Source: CALJGI01 sp047618115 (lineage in GTDB: Bacteria > Pseudomonadota > Gammaproteobacteria > Pseudomonadales > Halieaceae). Taken from it: DNA of 18,363 bases. Below the pieces are notes generated by a model. The model was not told where the DNA came from. It saw nothing but the letters and a program-made list of their open reading frames with translations, and did not search any database. This document shows positions 7,248 to 14,711 of this stretch, piece after piece. The stretch lies in NCBI GenBank assembly GCA_047618115.1, contig JBLHKV010000044.1, positions 1 through 18,363 on the forward strand. The letters are read 5' to 3'. The position numbers were made by a program, and so were the translations under genes. The stretch's first letter is position 1. Every line of letters begins with the position of its first letter.

Positions 7248-8561
7248 ATGCAAGCCGAACAGCCCGCTCTCGATGCCGAGCTGGGTACTCTCGCCGATGT
7301 TGTGCCTCTTTACGATCAGGGCGACCAGAAGCCGCTGAAAATCTGTTTGCTGGGCTACCGCAGTAGTCCTACCAGCGGCGGCCAGGGTGTCTATTTAAGT
7401 TACCTCAGCAAGGCTCTTGTCGATGCTGGGCACAGTGTGGATGTTGTCTCCGGACCGCCCTATCCCATGCTGGACGAGCGGGTGGGTTTGATTACACTAC
7501 CCAGCCTTGACCTCTTTGAAAACGGCCTGTCTTCTCTGCGGCCGCACCACTTGCTGTCCCTTACCAACATCATGGAGTGGCTGAGCAAGTTAACCGGAGG
7601 TTTCGCGGAGCCTTATACGTTTGGACGCCGGGCGGTGAAATTTCTACGAAAGCACGGTGGCGACTACGATCTGATTCACGATAACCAAAGCCTCAGCTAC
7701 GGTATGCTGCAGTTGCAGAGCATGGGTTTGCCGCTGGTCACTACGCTGCACCACCCGATTACCAGTGATTTGCGCATTGCTCTGAAGCACGCCGGGAACG
7801 CCTGGCATCGCTTGCTAATCCGGCGTTGGCATTCATTTTTGATCATGCAGAAGCGAGTGGTTAAACAGCTCCACCATATTGTCACCGTGTCTGAACAGTC
7901 CCGACAAGACATTGCCCGGGATTTTGGAATTCAACCCGCGGGCATCAGCCTTGTCTACAACGGTATCGATACCGAAACCTTCAGGCCCCTGCCAGGCGTA
8001 GCCAGGTTGCCGCTACGGTTGATGGCAACGGCCTCGGCGGATCAGCCCCTCAAAGGGCTGAGTTATCTGTTGCGCGCCGTAGCCTTGTTACGACAGGATT
8101 ATCCGACGCTGGAGTTACTGCTGGTCGGCAAAGCCCGACCCGGCGGGCACACCGAGCGCTTGATAGATCGTTTGGACATCAAAGATGCCATCATATTTGT
8201 CAGCCGCATCAGCACCGAGGACATGGTGAAATACTATGCGGAGGCCACAATAGCAGTGGTGCCCTCGGTCTACGAAGGGTTCGGTTTACCCGCGGGCGAG
8301 GCCATGGCCTGTGGCGTGCCGGTGGTATCCACCAATGGTGGCGCGCTTCCCGAAGTGGTAGGCGACGCCGGCATCCAAGTGCCGGTGCGCGATGCAGAGG
8401 CTATTGCTGTCGCGGTAAAACAGTTGCTGGAAAACGCAGCGCTGCGCGAGTCGTATGCTCAGGCGGGTCGCCAGAGAATTCTCGACAAATTTTGTTGGCA
8501 GGTCGCTGCTCGCCAAATGGTCGCCTATTATCGAGAGGTTTTGTCCGGTGCAAACCGTTAA
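7248..8561 (+). CDS. Glycosyltransferase family 4 (GT-B fold)
   Basis: A 437-residue glycosyltransferase that should use a nucleotide-activated sugar to extend a glycan at the cytoplasmic face of the membrane. The N-terminal domain starts at about residue 29 with KPLKICLLGYRS, followed by the glycine-rich SGGQGVYLSYLSKAL, which is typical of GT4 donor/acceptor loops. The C-terminal domain has a PLKGLSYLLRAV segment and the E-x7-E signature EGFGLPAGEAMACG near residue 343, then GVPVVSTNGGALPEVVG. The first 28 residues look like an extension without a clear domain; a downstream GTG start is possible. GGAG stands 12 bases before the ATG, a rather wide spacing. The methyltransferase gene begins inside its 3' end. 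The sugar and linkage cannot be predicted; rhamnose is a candidate only because rml genes adjoin. Confidence 0.85.
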   Translation: MQAEQPALDAELGTLADVVPLYDQGDQKPLKICLLGYRSSPTSGGQGVYLSYLSKALVDAGHSVDVVSGPPYPMLDERVGLITLPSLDLFENGLSSLRPHHLLSLTNIMEWLSKLTGGFAEPYTFGRRAVKFLRKHGGDYDLIHDNQSLSYGMLQLQSMGLPLVTTLHHPITSDLRIALKHAGNAWHRLLIRRWHSFLIMQKRVVKQLHHIVTVSEQSRQDIARDFGIQPAGISLVYNGIDTETFRPLPGVARLPLRLMATASADQPLKGLSYLLRAVALLRQDYPTLELLLVGKARPGGHTERLIDRLDIKDAIIFVSRISTEDMVKYYAEATIAVVPSVYEGFGLPAGEAMACGVPVVSTNGGALPEVVGDAGIQVPVRDAEAIAVAVKQLLENAALRESYAQAGRQRILDKFCWQVAARQMVAYYREVLSGANR

Positions 8562-9300
8562 TTTCGCTTACTTTCCGCTGCGTGTTGGCGATGTTGTTCT
8601 CGATCTCGGTTGTGGCGAGGGGCGGCATGTTATATCAGCCTATGTCGAGCAGGACGTGCATTCGGTGGGCGTGGATCTGAACTTCGAAGATTTGGTCAAA
8701 ACCCGCGAAAAATTTGCACCCTTTGCAGAGCCGAACAACGCCGACAAACGCTTTTGGCTGTCCATGGCCAACGCTCTGGAACTGCCCTTTGGCGACAGTA
8801 CCTTTGATCGGGTAATTTGTTCGGAAGTGCTGGAGCACATTCCAGATTACGCGGGTGCGCTGGTAGAAATTCAACGCGTGCTCAAGCCTGGCGGCTTGTT
8901 CTGTGCCAGCGTGCCACGGACCTGGCCCGAACGCATTTGCTGGGCTTTCAGTAGCGCCTACCACGAGGTTGAGGGTGGCCATCTGCGGATTTTCAAGGCG
9001 GGCGAGTTGCGTGAGGAAATTGAAGCCTGCGGCTTTGATCATTACCACCGTCACTGGGCCCACGCCTTGCACGTGCCATTTTGGTGGTTGAAGTGCCTGT
9101 TCTGGGATAGCCAGGACAGTAACTGGCTGATTCGCCAGTATCACCGATTTCTGGTCTGGGATCTGCTCGACCGGCCTTGGTTCACACGAACTTTGGAGCG
9201 CGTATTGAATCCGGTACTGGGTAAGAGTGTAGTGATGTATTTTCGCAAGGAGTTGGCGACTCAGCCGCATACCGCAGCGACCGAGGTGGTTCCGGCATGA
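8548..9300 (+). CDS. Class I SAM-dependent methyltransferase (Methyltransf_11 type)
   Basis: A 250-residue protein with a complete Rossmann methyltransferase core. Motif I is VVLDLGCGEGRH at residues 16-27, and the motif II acid lies in GVDLN (41-45). EVLEHIPDYAGALVEIQRVLKPGGLFCASVPRTWPE at about 93-128, here spelled in pieces as EVLEHIPDY and VLKPGGLF, is the usual motif V-VI region. An upstream ATG at 8455 exists in frame, but GTG at 8548 is preceded by GAGAGG at about nine bases and starts the protein where the family does. That gives a 14-base overlap with the GT4 gene, and the stop overlaps the toroid gene by four bases. The coupling of all three suggests methylation of the sugar or lipid handled by the GT4 enzyme. 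The substrate is unknown. Confidence 0.8.
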   Translation: MQTVNFAYFPLRVGDVVLDLGCGEGRHVISAYVEQDVHSVGVDLNFEDLVKTREKFAPFAEPNNADKRFWLSMANALELPFGDSTFDRVICSEVLEHIPDYAGALVEIQRVLKPGGLFCASVPRTWPERICWAFSSAYHEVEGGHLRIFKAGELREEIEACGFDHYHRHWAHALHVPFWWLKCLFWDSQDSNWLIRQYHRFLVWDLLDRPWFTRTLERVLNPVLGKSVVMYFRKELATQPHTAATEVVPA

Positions 9301-10400
9301 GTGGCTTGTATCTTGGTCCGGGCCTGTATCCCGAGGAATTTTTCCGACCTAGCGTCGAATTTTTGTTATCAGAGCAGTTGAGTTCTGGGGCCATTCCTTG
9401 GTTTAAGGGTGGCTATGCCGACCCCTGGGATCACGTCGAGGCCGCGATGGCACTGAGCATCGGCGGTGAACACAAAGCAGCCGCAAAAGCCTACGACTGG
9501 CTGCGCACAACGCAGCTGGATGATGGGAGCTGGTGGGCTGCCTATCGAGACGGCGTGGTAGATAATAACGAGCGACGCGAGACTAATTTTGTTGCCTATA
9601 TTGCCACAGGTGTTTGGCATCATTATTTGATCAGCCGCGACCGCAATTTTCTCCAGAGGATGTGGGCCACGGTCGAGGCCGCGATAGATTTTGTGTTGCG
9701 TTTGCAGCACCCTCAAGGCGATATCGACTGGGCGGTAGACACTCATGGCCAGCCGCTAAGTGATGCTTTGCTGACTGGGTGCAGCTCAATATATAAGAGT
9801 CTGGAGTGTGCTCACAATATTGCCATCACACTCGAGCTGGACCGGCCCGATTGGCTGGCTGCGCGCGAGCGACTCGGCGATGTTATTCGACACCATCCCG
9901 AGCGCTTTGATCGGACTTGGGAGAGCAAGGCTCGCTACTCGATGGATTGGTTTTATCCGGTATTGTCCGGGGCTCTGAGTGGTTCAGTCGCCCGACAACG
10001 GCTGATGTCGCGATGGTCGGAGTTTGTTGAGGATGGTCTGGGGTGTCGTTGTGTTGCCGATGAGCCCTGGGTGACCGTGGCAGAAAGTTGTGAGTTGGTG
10101 ATGGCTTTGTTGGCCGCCGGGGATCACGCCCGAGCCGTTCAGGTGTACAGCTGGCTGCATGCTTGGCGCCACGCTGATGGATCCTATTGGACAGGTTACC
10201 AGTTTGCTCTGGATTTACTCTGGCCGGATGAGCGGCCCACGTGGACGGCCGGCGCCATCATGCTAGCGGCGGATGCGCTAACCCACCACACAGCCGCGGC
10301 TAACTTATTTCAAAGCGTCGAATTGTTGGTACCAGAGGATACCTCGGCCTATGAAACCAGTTTTGGCGTAGAGAAGAACCCAATTCGTCGGGTCGAGTAG
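9297..10400 (+). CDS. Alpha/alpha-toroid protein, prenyltransferase/squalene-cyclase-like, unknown function
   Basis: A 367-residue soluble protein without signal peptide. It contains at least four repeats that resemble the QW motif of terpenoid-cyclase/prenyltransferase toroids: near residues 19-36, 64-80 (YDWLRTTQLDDGSWW), 129-146 (IDFVLRLQHPQGDIDW) and 281-298 (YSWLHAWRHADGSYW). Helices between them are rich in Trp, Ala and Leu. I see no DxDD acid motif of squalene cyclases and no clear zinc-binding triad of protein prenyltransferases, so it may instead be a glycan-binding or hydrolytic (alpha/alpha)6 barrel. It overlaps the methyltransferase by four bases (ATGA) and is the last gene of the GT4 operon. 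Databases often label such proteins prenyltransferase; that is a fold label and not evidence of activity. The function is not known. Confidence 0.7.
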   Translation: MSGLYLGPGLYPEEFFRPSVEFLLSEQLSSGAIPWFKGGYADPWDHVEAAMALSIGGEHKAAAKAYDWLRTTQLDDGSWWAAYRDGVVDNNERRETNFVAYIATGVWHHYLISRDRNFLQRMWATVEAAIDFVLRLQHPQGDIDWAVDTHGQPLSDALLTGCSSIYKSLECAHNIAITLELDRPDWLAARERLGDVIRHHPERFDRTWESKARYSMDWFYPVLSGALSGSVARQRLMSRWSEFVEDGLGCRCVADEPWVTVAESCELVMALLAAGDHARAVQVYSWLHAWRHADGSYWTGYQFALDLLWPDERPTWTAGAIMLAADALTHHTAAANLFQSVELLVPEDTSAYETSFGVEKNPIRRVE

Positions 10401-10407
10401 CTTTAAT

Positions 10408-11022
10408 TCAAAGCCTGCGTAGCAGGGCCAGGGTATTGACCACCCGAATCTCTTCAAACAATCCCGATAACACCGCCATTCGGTAGATGGTATACGGAGC
10501 CTGGCCGCCTTCATGTGCGTCTGGAAATACGTCATGTATCGCCAGAATACCACCGGGCGCAACGTGTACTGCCCAGCAGCGGTAGTCGCTTAATGCTGCT
10601 TCAAGCGAGTGCCCACCGTCGATAAAAACCATGCCCAGTCTGGTAGTCCAGTGACGCACCGCTGTTTTCGAGTCGGTGACCAGTGCTATTACCGTATCGT
10701 TCAGGCCGCAGGCGGCAATATTGCGGCGAAACTCTCTAAAGGTATCGACCTTACCCTCTGTGTCGATCAGATCGGGGTCGTGAAAATATTCCCCCGGCTG
10801 GTGCTCTTCTGAGCCGCGATGGTGGTCGAGCGCGTAAACGATGCCACCGCTGGTTTTGGCGGCGCTGCCCATATAGATCGTTGATTTGCCACAGTAGCTG
10901 CCGATTTCAAGAGCGGGCCCAAGAGCGGCGGTTTCCGCGGTTGCATCAAACAACGCCTGGGCCTCATCTTCGGCGAGAAAACCTTTGATGGAATTGATAT
11001 CGATGGGTAGCTCTATTGCCAT
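10408..11022 (-). CDS. Class I SAM-dependent methyltransferase (Methyltransf_24 type)
   Basis: A 204-residue methyltransferase. The SAM-binding motif is ALEIGSYCGKST at about residues 37-48. FIDGGHSLEAALSDY at 133-147 and GGILAIHDVFPD at 157-168 are signatures of the Methyltransf_24 group, which often methylates sugar or small-molecule hydroxyls with a bound metal. The gene is a single leftward unit, convergent with the toroid gene at seven bases and divergent from hldE. The ATG at 11022 lacks a strong ribosome binding site. It is unrelated to the methyltransferase at 8548-9300, so two different methylations are likely encoded here. The neighbours suggest an envelope glycan as target, but nothing in the sequence names it. 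Confidence 0.8.
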   Translation of the reverse strand: MAIELPIDINSIKGFLAEDEAQALFDATAETAALGPALEIGSYCGKSTIYMGSAAKTSGGIVYALDHHRGSEEHQPGEYFHDPDLIDTEGKVDTFREFRRNIAACGLNDTVIALVTDSKTAVRHWTTRLGMVFIDGGHSLEAALSDYRCWAVHVAPGGILAIHDVFPDAHEGGQAPYTIYRMAVLSGLFEEIRVVNTLALLRRL

Positions 11023-11058
11023 GACTGAGGGCTTCGTTACCGGTGCAGGAAAGCCGCG

Positions 11059-11087
11059 ACCTTAGCCGTTTTGATGAGCAGTGGCAA
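11059..11087 (-). promoter_or_regulatory. Possible promoter for the Methyltransf_24 gene
   Basis: On the minus strand TTGCCA (-35, five of six consensus bases) and TAAGGT (-10, three of six) are separated by 17 bases. The -10 lies about 36 bases before the ATG at 11022. The spacing and -35 are good and the -10 is weak. Confidence 0.35.
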
Positions 11088-11136
11088 CCGTCCGAAGAGC
11101 GCTTGGCGGCCGGCCTTATTAGCGCGGTAGCCACCG

Positions 11137-11145
11137 TGATATAAT
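11137..11145 (+). promoter_or_regulatory. Extended -10 promoter element for hldE
   Basis: TGA-TATAAT is a perfect extended -10, ending 31 bases before the hldE ATG. The -35 region (TTATTA at 18 bases) is poor, which fits an extended -10 promoter. The leader would be about 25 bases and holds GAGAG before the ATG. Confidence 0.6.
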
Positions 11146-11176
11146 ACGCCGTTACGCACTGGTCATTCGAGAGACG

Positions 11177-12601
11177 ATGAAAATAAACATGCCGCGCTTC
11201 GACAGCGCGAATATTCTGGTGGTGGGCGATGTGATGCTGGATCGATACTGGCACGGATCGACCTCCCGAGTATCTCCCGAGGCGCCGGTTCCGGTGGTCA
11301 AGGTTGAGCAGCGCGAAGATCGACCCGGTGGCGCTGGGAACGTTGCGTTGAATATCACTAGCCTTGGCGCCAAAGCCAGCCTGGTGGGATTAACTGGCTG
11401 TGACGAAGCAGCAAGGAGCCTCGGCAACAGTCTGGAAGCCGCTGGAGTGGGTAATTACCTGATCGGTGTTGAATCACACCCAACCATTACCAAGCTTCGC
11501 GTGATCAGCCGTCACCAACAACTGTTGCGCATGGACTTTGAAGAGCCGTTCACAGCCGCAGATGCTGCACGACTGGCAGCGGACCCTCAGAAACTGCTGG
11601 AGGGTGTTCAGGTATTGGTGTTGTCTGATTACGGCAAGGGTGCACTTGCCGACCCCCAACCGTGGATCATCGCGGCCCGGGAGCGAGGCATCCCCGTATT
11701 GGTCGATCCGAAGGGCAGCGATTTTGCGCGCTATCGCGGTGCCACGCTATTGACCCCCAATCTTGGTGAATTTGAGATAATTGCCGGGCCGTGCGAGACC
11801 GAAGCAGACCTGGTGCGTCGTGGACAAGAGATTATCGAGGCCTATGAGCTCTCAGCTCTGCTGGTGACTCGTGGTGAACACGGCATGACTTTGCTACGGC
11901 CGGGAGAGGGTGAGTTCCATTTGCCCGCACGGGCCCGGGAAGTCTTCGATGTGACCGGCGCTGGAGACACTGTAATTTCGGTGCTGGCGACTGCACTCGC
12001 CGCGGGGGAGGGCTTACCCCAGGCGGTGGCACTGGCGAACCTTGCGGCCGGTCTTGTTGTCGCCAAGCTCGGCACCGCGGCCATTAGCGCACCCGAGCTG
12101 CGCCGAGCAGTGCAGCGGGAGCAGGGTTTTGAGCGCGGCGCAGTGAACCGCGATCAACTGCAGATTGCGTTGGTCGATGCGCGAGCGCACGGTGAGAGGG
12201 TCGTCATGACCAACGGTTGTTTCGATATTATCCACGCCGGTCATGTTGGCTACCTGGAACAGGCTAAGGCGTTGGGGGATCGCTTGGTAGTTGCCGTCAA
12301 CAGCGACGAATCCGTGCGTCGCCTCAAGGGGGCGGGCCGGCCGATTAATCCCGAGGATCGCCGAATGGCGGTGCTAGCCGGACTGGAGTCCGTGGATTGG
12401 GTGGTCAGCTTTGCAGAGGGTACGCCGGAGGAGTTGCTCCGGGTGCTGCAGCCCGATGTGTTGGTGAAGGGTGGGGACTACGATGTCGACGGCGTGGTCG
12501 GTTGGGAGATTGTTGAAGGCTATGGCGGAGAGGTCAAGGTGTTGGATTTTCTCGACAACGTATCGACCACAGCGATTGTGGAGAAAATCCGCGGCACCTG
12601 A
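11177..12601 (+). CDS. hldE: Bifunctional heptose-7-phosphate kinase / heptose-1-phosphate adenylyltransferase (HldE)
   Basis: HldE supplies two steps of ADP-L-glycero-D-manno-heptose synthesis for the LPS inner core: phosphorylation of D-glycero-D-manno-heptose-7-phosphate at C1, and later adenylylation of heptose-1-phosphate. The 474-residue protein has both domains. The ribokinase-like part (about 1-320) shows VVGDVMLDRYWHG at 15-27, RPGGAGNVALNI at 49-60 and DVTGAGDT at 258-265, with D264 as catalytic base. The nucleotidyltransferase part (about 340-474) shows TNGCFDIIHAGH at 345-356, with the HxGH motif, and NSDESVRRLKG after it. The ATG at 11177 matches the usual N-terminus. It has its own extended -10 promoter and ends 20 bases from a convergent aldo/keto reductase gene. 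The phosphatase and epimerase of the pathway (gmhB, hldD) are not in this window. Confidence 0.95.
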   Translation: MKINMPRFDSANILVVGDVMLDRYWHGSTSRVSPEAPVPVVKVEQREDRPGGAGNVALNITSLGAKASLVGLTGCDEAARSLGNSLEAAGVGNYLIGVESHPTITKLRVISRHQQLLRMDFEEPFTAADAARLAADPQKLLEGVQVLVLSDYGKGALADPQPWIIAARERGIPVLVDPKGSDFARYRGATLLTPNLGEFEIIAGPCETEADLVRRGQEIIEAYELSALLVTRGEHGMTLLRPGEGEFHLPARAREVFDVTGAGDTVISVLATALAAGEGLPQAVALANLAAGLVVAKLGTAAISAPELRRAVQREQGFERGAVNRDQLQIALVDARAHGERVVMTNGCFDIIHAGHVGYLEQAKALGDRLVVAVNSDESVRRLKGAGRPINPEDRRMAVLAGLESVDWVVSFAEGTPEELLRVLQPDVLVKGGDYDVDGVVGWEIVEGYGGEVKVLDFLDNVSTTAIVEKIRGT

Positions 12602-12621
12602 GTCAGTCGATCGCTGCTGAA

Positions 12622-13407
12622 CTAAGCCTCGATGGCAGTTCGGGCTGCGTTGATATTGGTTTGCAGATGCACTGGATTGATAGTTCCGACGATGGCAGCT
12701 GTGGTTGCGTGATGCTCGAACGCAAAACTCAGGCTCGCAGCTAAGGGGTCAGCAACGTCCGAAGGCAGGTGTCCGCTGGCCAGCACTTTTTTCAGAATGA
12801 CGCCACAGCCGGTTTCCTTGCACCGATCCAACACCGGTGCTTCGTCGCGGTATCCAAGATTGTAGGTCACCATTAACACGTCGCTGAGCGCCGCCGCCCT
12901 AAGGCCGCCCGCGATAGTCTTGGTCGAAATGCCAAAAGCTCTGATCTTGCCTGCTCTTTTAGCGTCCGCCAATACCTCGAGTGTACCGAAGCGGTCCAGA
13001 ATATCTTCATCGTTGCCGTCGGAGTGGACCAGCACCATGTCGATGTAGTCGGTTCCAAGACGCCGCAGTGATCGATCCAGGCTCAGCCGCGTATGCTCGG
13101 GACTGAAATCAAAGCTGGACTCGCCACTTGCGTATTCCTCGCCGACTTTGCTGCAGATTACCCAGTGTTGGCGTTCCCCGGCCAACAGTTGCCCCAGTCG
13201 TTGTTCGCTGTTCCCGTAGGCAGGTGCAGTGTCGATCAGGTTTATGCCCTGGTCCCGGGCCAGATCGAGCAGCGCGCGCACAGAATTGTCGTCGGGTATG
13301 GAGTAGGACCTAGGGTACTTAACGCCCTGATCCCGGCCGATTTTGACTGTTCCCAGCCCTAGTGCGCTAACGCGTATGTCGGTGTCTCCCAGAGTGCGTA
13401 GCCACAT
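12622..13407 (-). CDS. Aldo/keto reductase
   Basis: A 261-residue NAD(P)H-dependent oxidoreductase of the AKR barrel family. The catalytic tetrad is present: D59 and Y64 in LIDTAPAYGNSE, K87 in VICSKVGEEY, and H128 in DMVLVHSDG. SALGLGTVKIG near the N-terminus and GTINPVH (cofactor region) near the C-terminus also fit. The ATG at 13407 gives the standard start MWLRTLGDTDIRVSALGLG; an upstream in-frame ATG at 13440 would add 11 unlikely residues. The start is one base after the stop of the FAD oxidoreductase gene, so the two are coupled. The substrate is unknown; with an FAD enzyme beside it, reduction or interconversion of a sugar or polyol carbonyl is a guess. The pair is embedded between the LPS genes hldE and waaA. 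Confidence 0.85.
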   Translation of the reverse strand: MWLRTLGDTDIRVSALGLGTVKIGRDQGVKYPRSYSIPDDNSVRALLDLARDQGINLIDTAPAYGNSEQRLGQLLAGERQHWVICSKVGEEYASGESSFDFSPEHTRLSLDRSLRRLGTDYIDMVLVHSDGNDEDILDRFGTLEVLADAKRAGKIRAFGISTKTIAGGLRAAALSDVLMVTYNLGYRDEAPVLDRCKETGCGVILKKVLASGHLPSDVADPLAASLSFAFEHHATTAAIVGTINPVHLQTNINAARTAIEA

Positions 13408-13408
13408 A

Positions 13409-14605
13409 TCAGAACAGCCGGTTCCAGCAGGGCTGAGCAATTTCCGGGCAGCCGAGTGCGCTTAGCAGCTCAAGCGATCCCTGGGCCTTTGGCTTTATAT
13501 CATCGGCTGCGAGCAGCTTATCGACCTCGGTAGCCAGATTGGGTGCTAATGCGAGCTTGGTGGGCCAGCACACAATGACATCTGGCGTGCCGGCGACTGC
13601 GCCAGCGAATGACTTGTCTGGTTTGAGTAATCGATTCTGTTTCGGTTCGGCCCGGTCGATACGCAGTGTTGCCCACTGGCGCCGGCCGAAGTCTAACCAA
13701 GGGAAAAGTTGGTCGAGCTCCTTATTGGCCTTAGCGATCAGCGCCTCGGGGTCGGCGTCTATATTTTCGGTGGCAAGATCGCCACCCAGGTACCAAACTG
13801 GACTGCCGTCGGCCGCGGTGTGGCTGGAAATCGTGAGGCGAGGCGAGGGATTGCGTCCCATACAGTGAGCGTAGAGCGGCTGTTGATATTCGTGTTTTAC
13901 CACAACCTGGTGGAGGGGGCGGCGCTGGGCTTTAGGGGCACTAGCACCCAGCTCAGCCAGCAGTGCTTCGTTGCCGACACCGGCGGTGAGTAGTATTTTC
14001 TGTGCACGGATGTTCGCGACAGGTGTGGAAATTGTCGTGTGGCCGCCGTCACTATGCCGCAGTATTGGAGCTCCCGAATCGAGTTTGAAGATCCGCCCGC
14101 TGTAATTGTCCACCAGATTTTCCAGGATGGACGGTACATCCACAACGATATCGACAAGCTTCAATAACTTACCTTGAAAGCCGGGATCCGCAAAAACCGC
14201 TGGATAGTCGGGTCGCTGCACGGAGTCAACCCGCCCACGAAGTGCTTTGCCGGCCACCATGGTGCTGAGTCTGGAGCCGAGCTTGCCGCTGGACCACATG
14301 TAAAAGTGGTCGCTGAGGACTCGACTTTTTGAAAGATTAACGTGCCCTTTGCCATCTAATGCATCATTCCACCGCGCCGGCATATCGGCGATTGCCTCGG
14401 ATGCCGCCGTCAAACCCCCGCCGAGCGCGTATTTTATACCACCGTGAATCATGCCCTGAGAGGCGATGGTCTGTTCGCTACCGAGTTCCGATCGTTCCAG
14501 TAAAATCGAGTGATAGCCACAGCTGGACAAGTGATTTAGCAGCCATAAACCAGCGATACCTCCGCCGACAATTGCTATGTCTGTGTCTATAACTGCGTCG
14601 TGCAT
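13409..14605 (-). CDS. FAD-dependent oxidoreductase (DAO family)
   Basis: A 398-residue protein with the dinucleotide-binding motif IAIVGGGIAGLWLLNHL near the N-terminus (glycines at about 14-19), an LLERSELGSEQT segment after the second strand that ends in the ribose-binding glutamate, and SQGMIHGGIKYALGG at about 49-63. The last resembles the substrate-side motif of DAO enzymes such as glycerol-3-phosphate dehydrogenase and L-2-hydroxyglutarate oxidase. There is no signal peptide or membrane helix. I chose the ATG at 14605, which starts 12 residues before the FAD motif; an ATG at 14641 would add 12 residues. The gene is divergent from waaA and coupled to the aldo/keto reductase with one base between stop and start. 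The substrate cannot be named; an amino-acid or hydroxy-acid oxidase role is as possible as an envelope role. Confidence 0.8.
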   Translation of the reverse strand: MHDAVIDTDIAIVGGGIAGLWLLNHLSSCGYHSILLERSELGSEQTIASQGMIHGGIKYALGGGLTAASEAIADMPARWNDALDGKGHVNLSKSRVLSDHFYMWSSGKLGSRLSTMVAGKALRGRVDSVQRPDYPAVFADPGFQGKLLKLVDIVVDVPSILENLVDNYSGRIFKLDSGAPILRHSDGGHTTISTPVANIRAQKILLTAGVGNEALLAELGASAPKAQRRPLHQVVVKHEYQQPLYAHCMGRNPSPRLTISSHTAADGSPVWYLGGDLATENIDADPEALIAKANKELDQLFPWLDFGRRQWATLRIDRAEPKQNRLLKPDKSFAGAVAGTPDVIVCWPTKLALAPNLATEVDKLLAADDIKPKAQGSLELLSALGCPEIAQPCWNRLF

Positions 14606-14711
14606 CAGGTGGAGATTTCCCGGCTGGTTCGTGCAGCGCAAAGTATACTCTGAATGTATCGGCTGAGGCGACGAGGTACACTACCCGTTACTTAAGTTGA
14701 AGTGAGCGCGA

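Noticed and set aside
7244..7249. TATAAT at the start of the GT4 gene as a promoter
   Set aside because: It overlaps the ATG at 7248, so it could not drive the gene, and no -35 stands upstream.
8455..8547. Upstream ATG extension of the GT4-linked methyltransferase
   Set aside because: The extra 31 residues lie within the GT4 reading region and show no family similarity; GTG at 8548 has GAGAGG at good spacing.
8635..9270. Long antisense open frame opposite the methyltransferase
   Set aside because: It has no recognisable domain, mirrors a well-supported gene and lacks a ribosome binding site; it is a by-product of codon bias.
9297..10400. Squalene-hopene cyclase
   Set aside because: The protein is about half the usual length and I see no DxDD catalytic motif; only the toroid-like repeats are shared.
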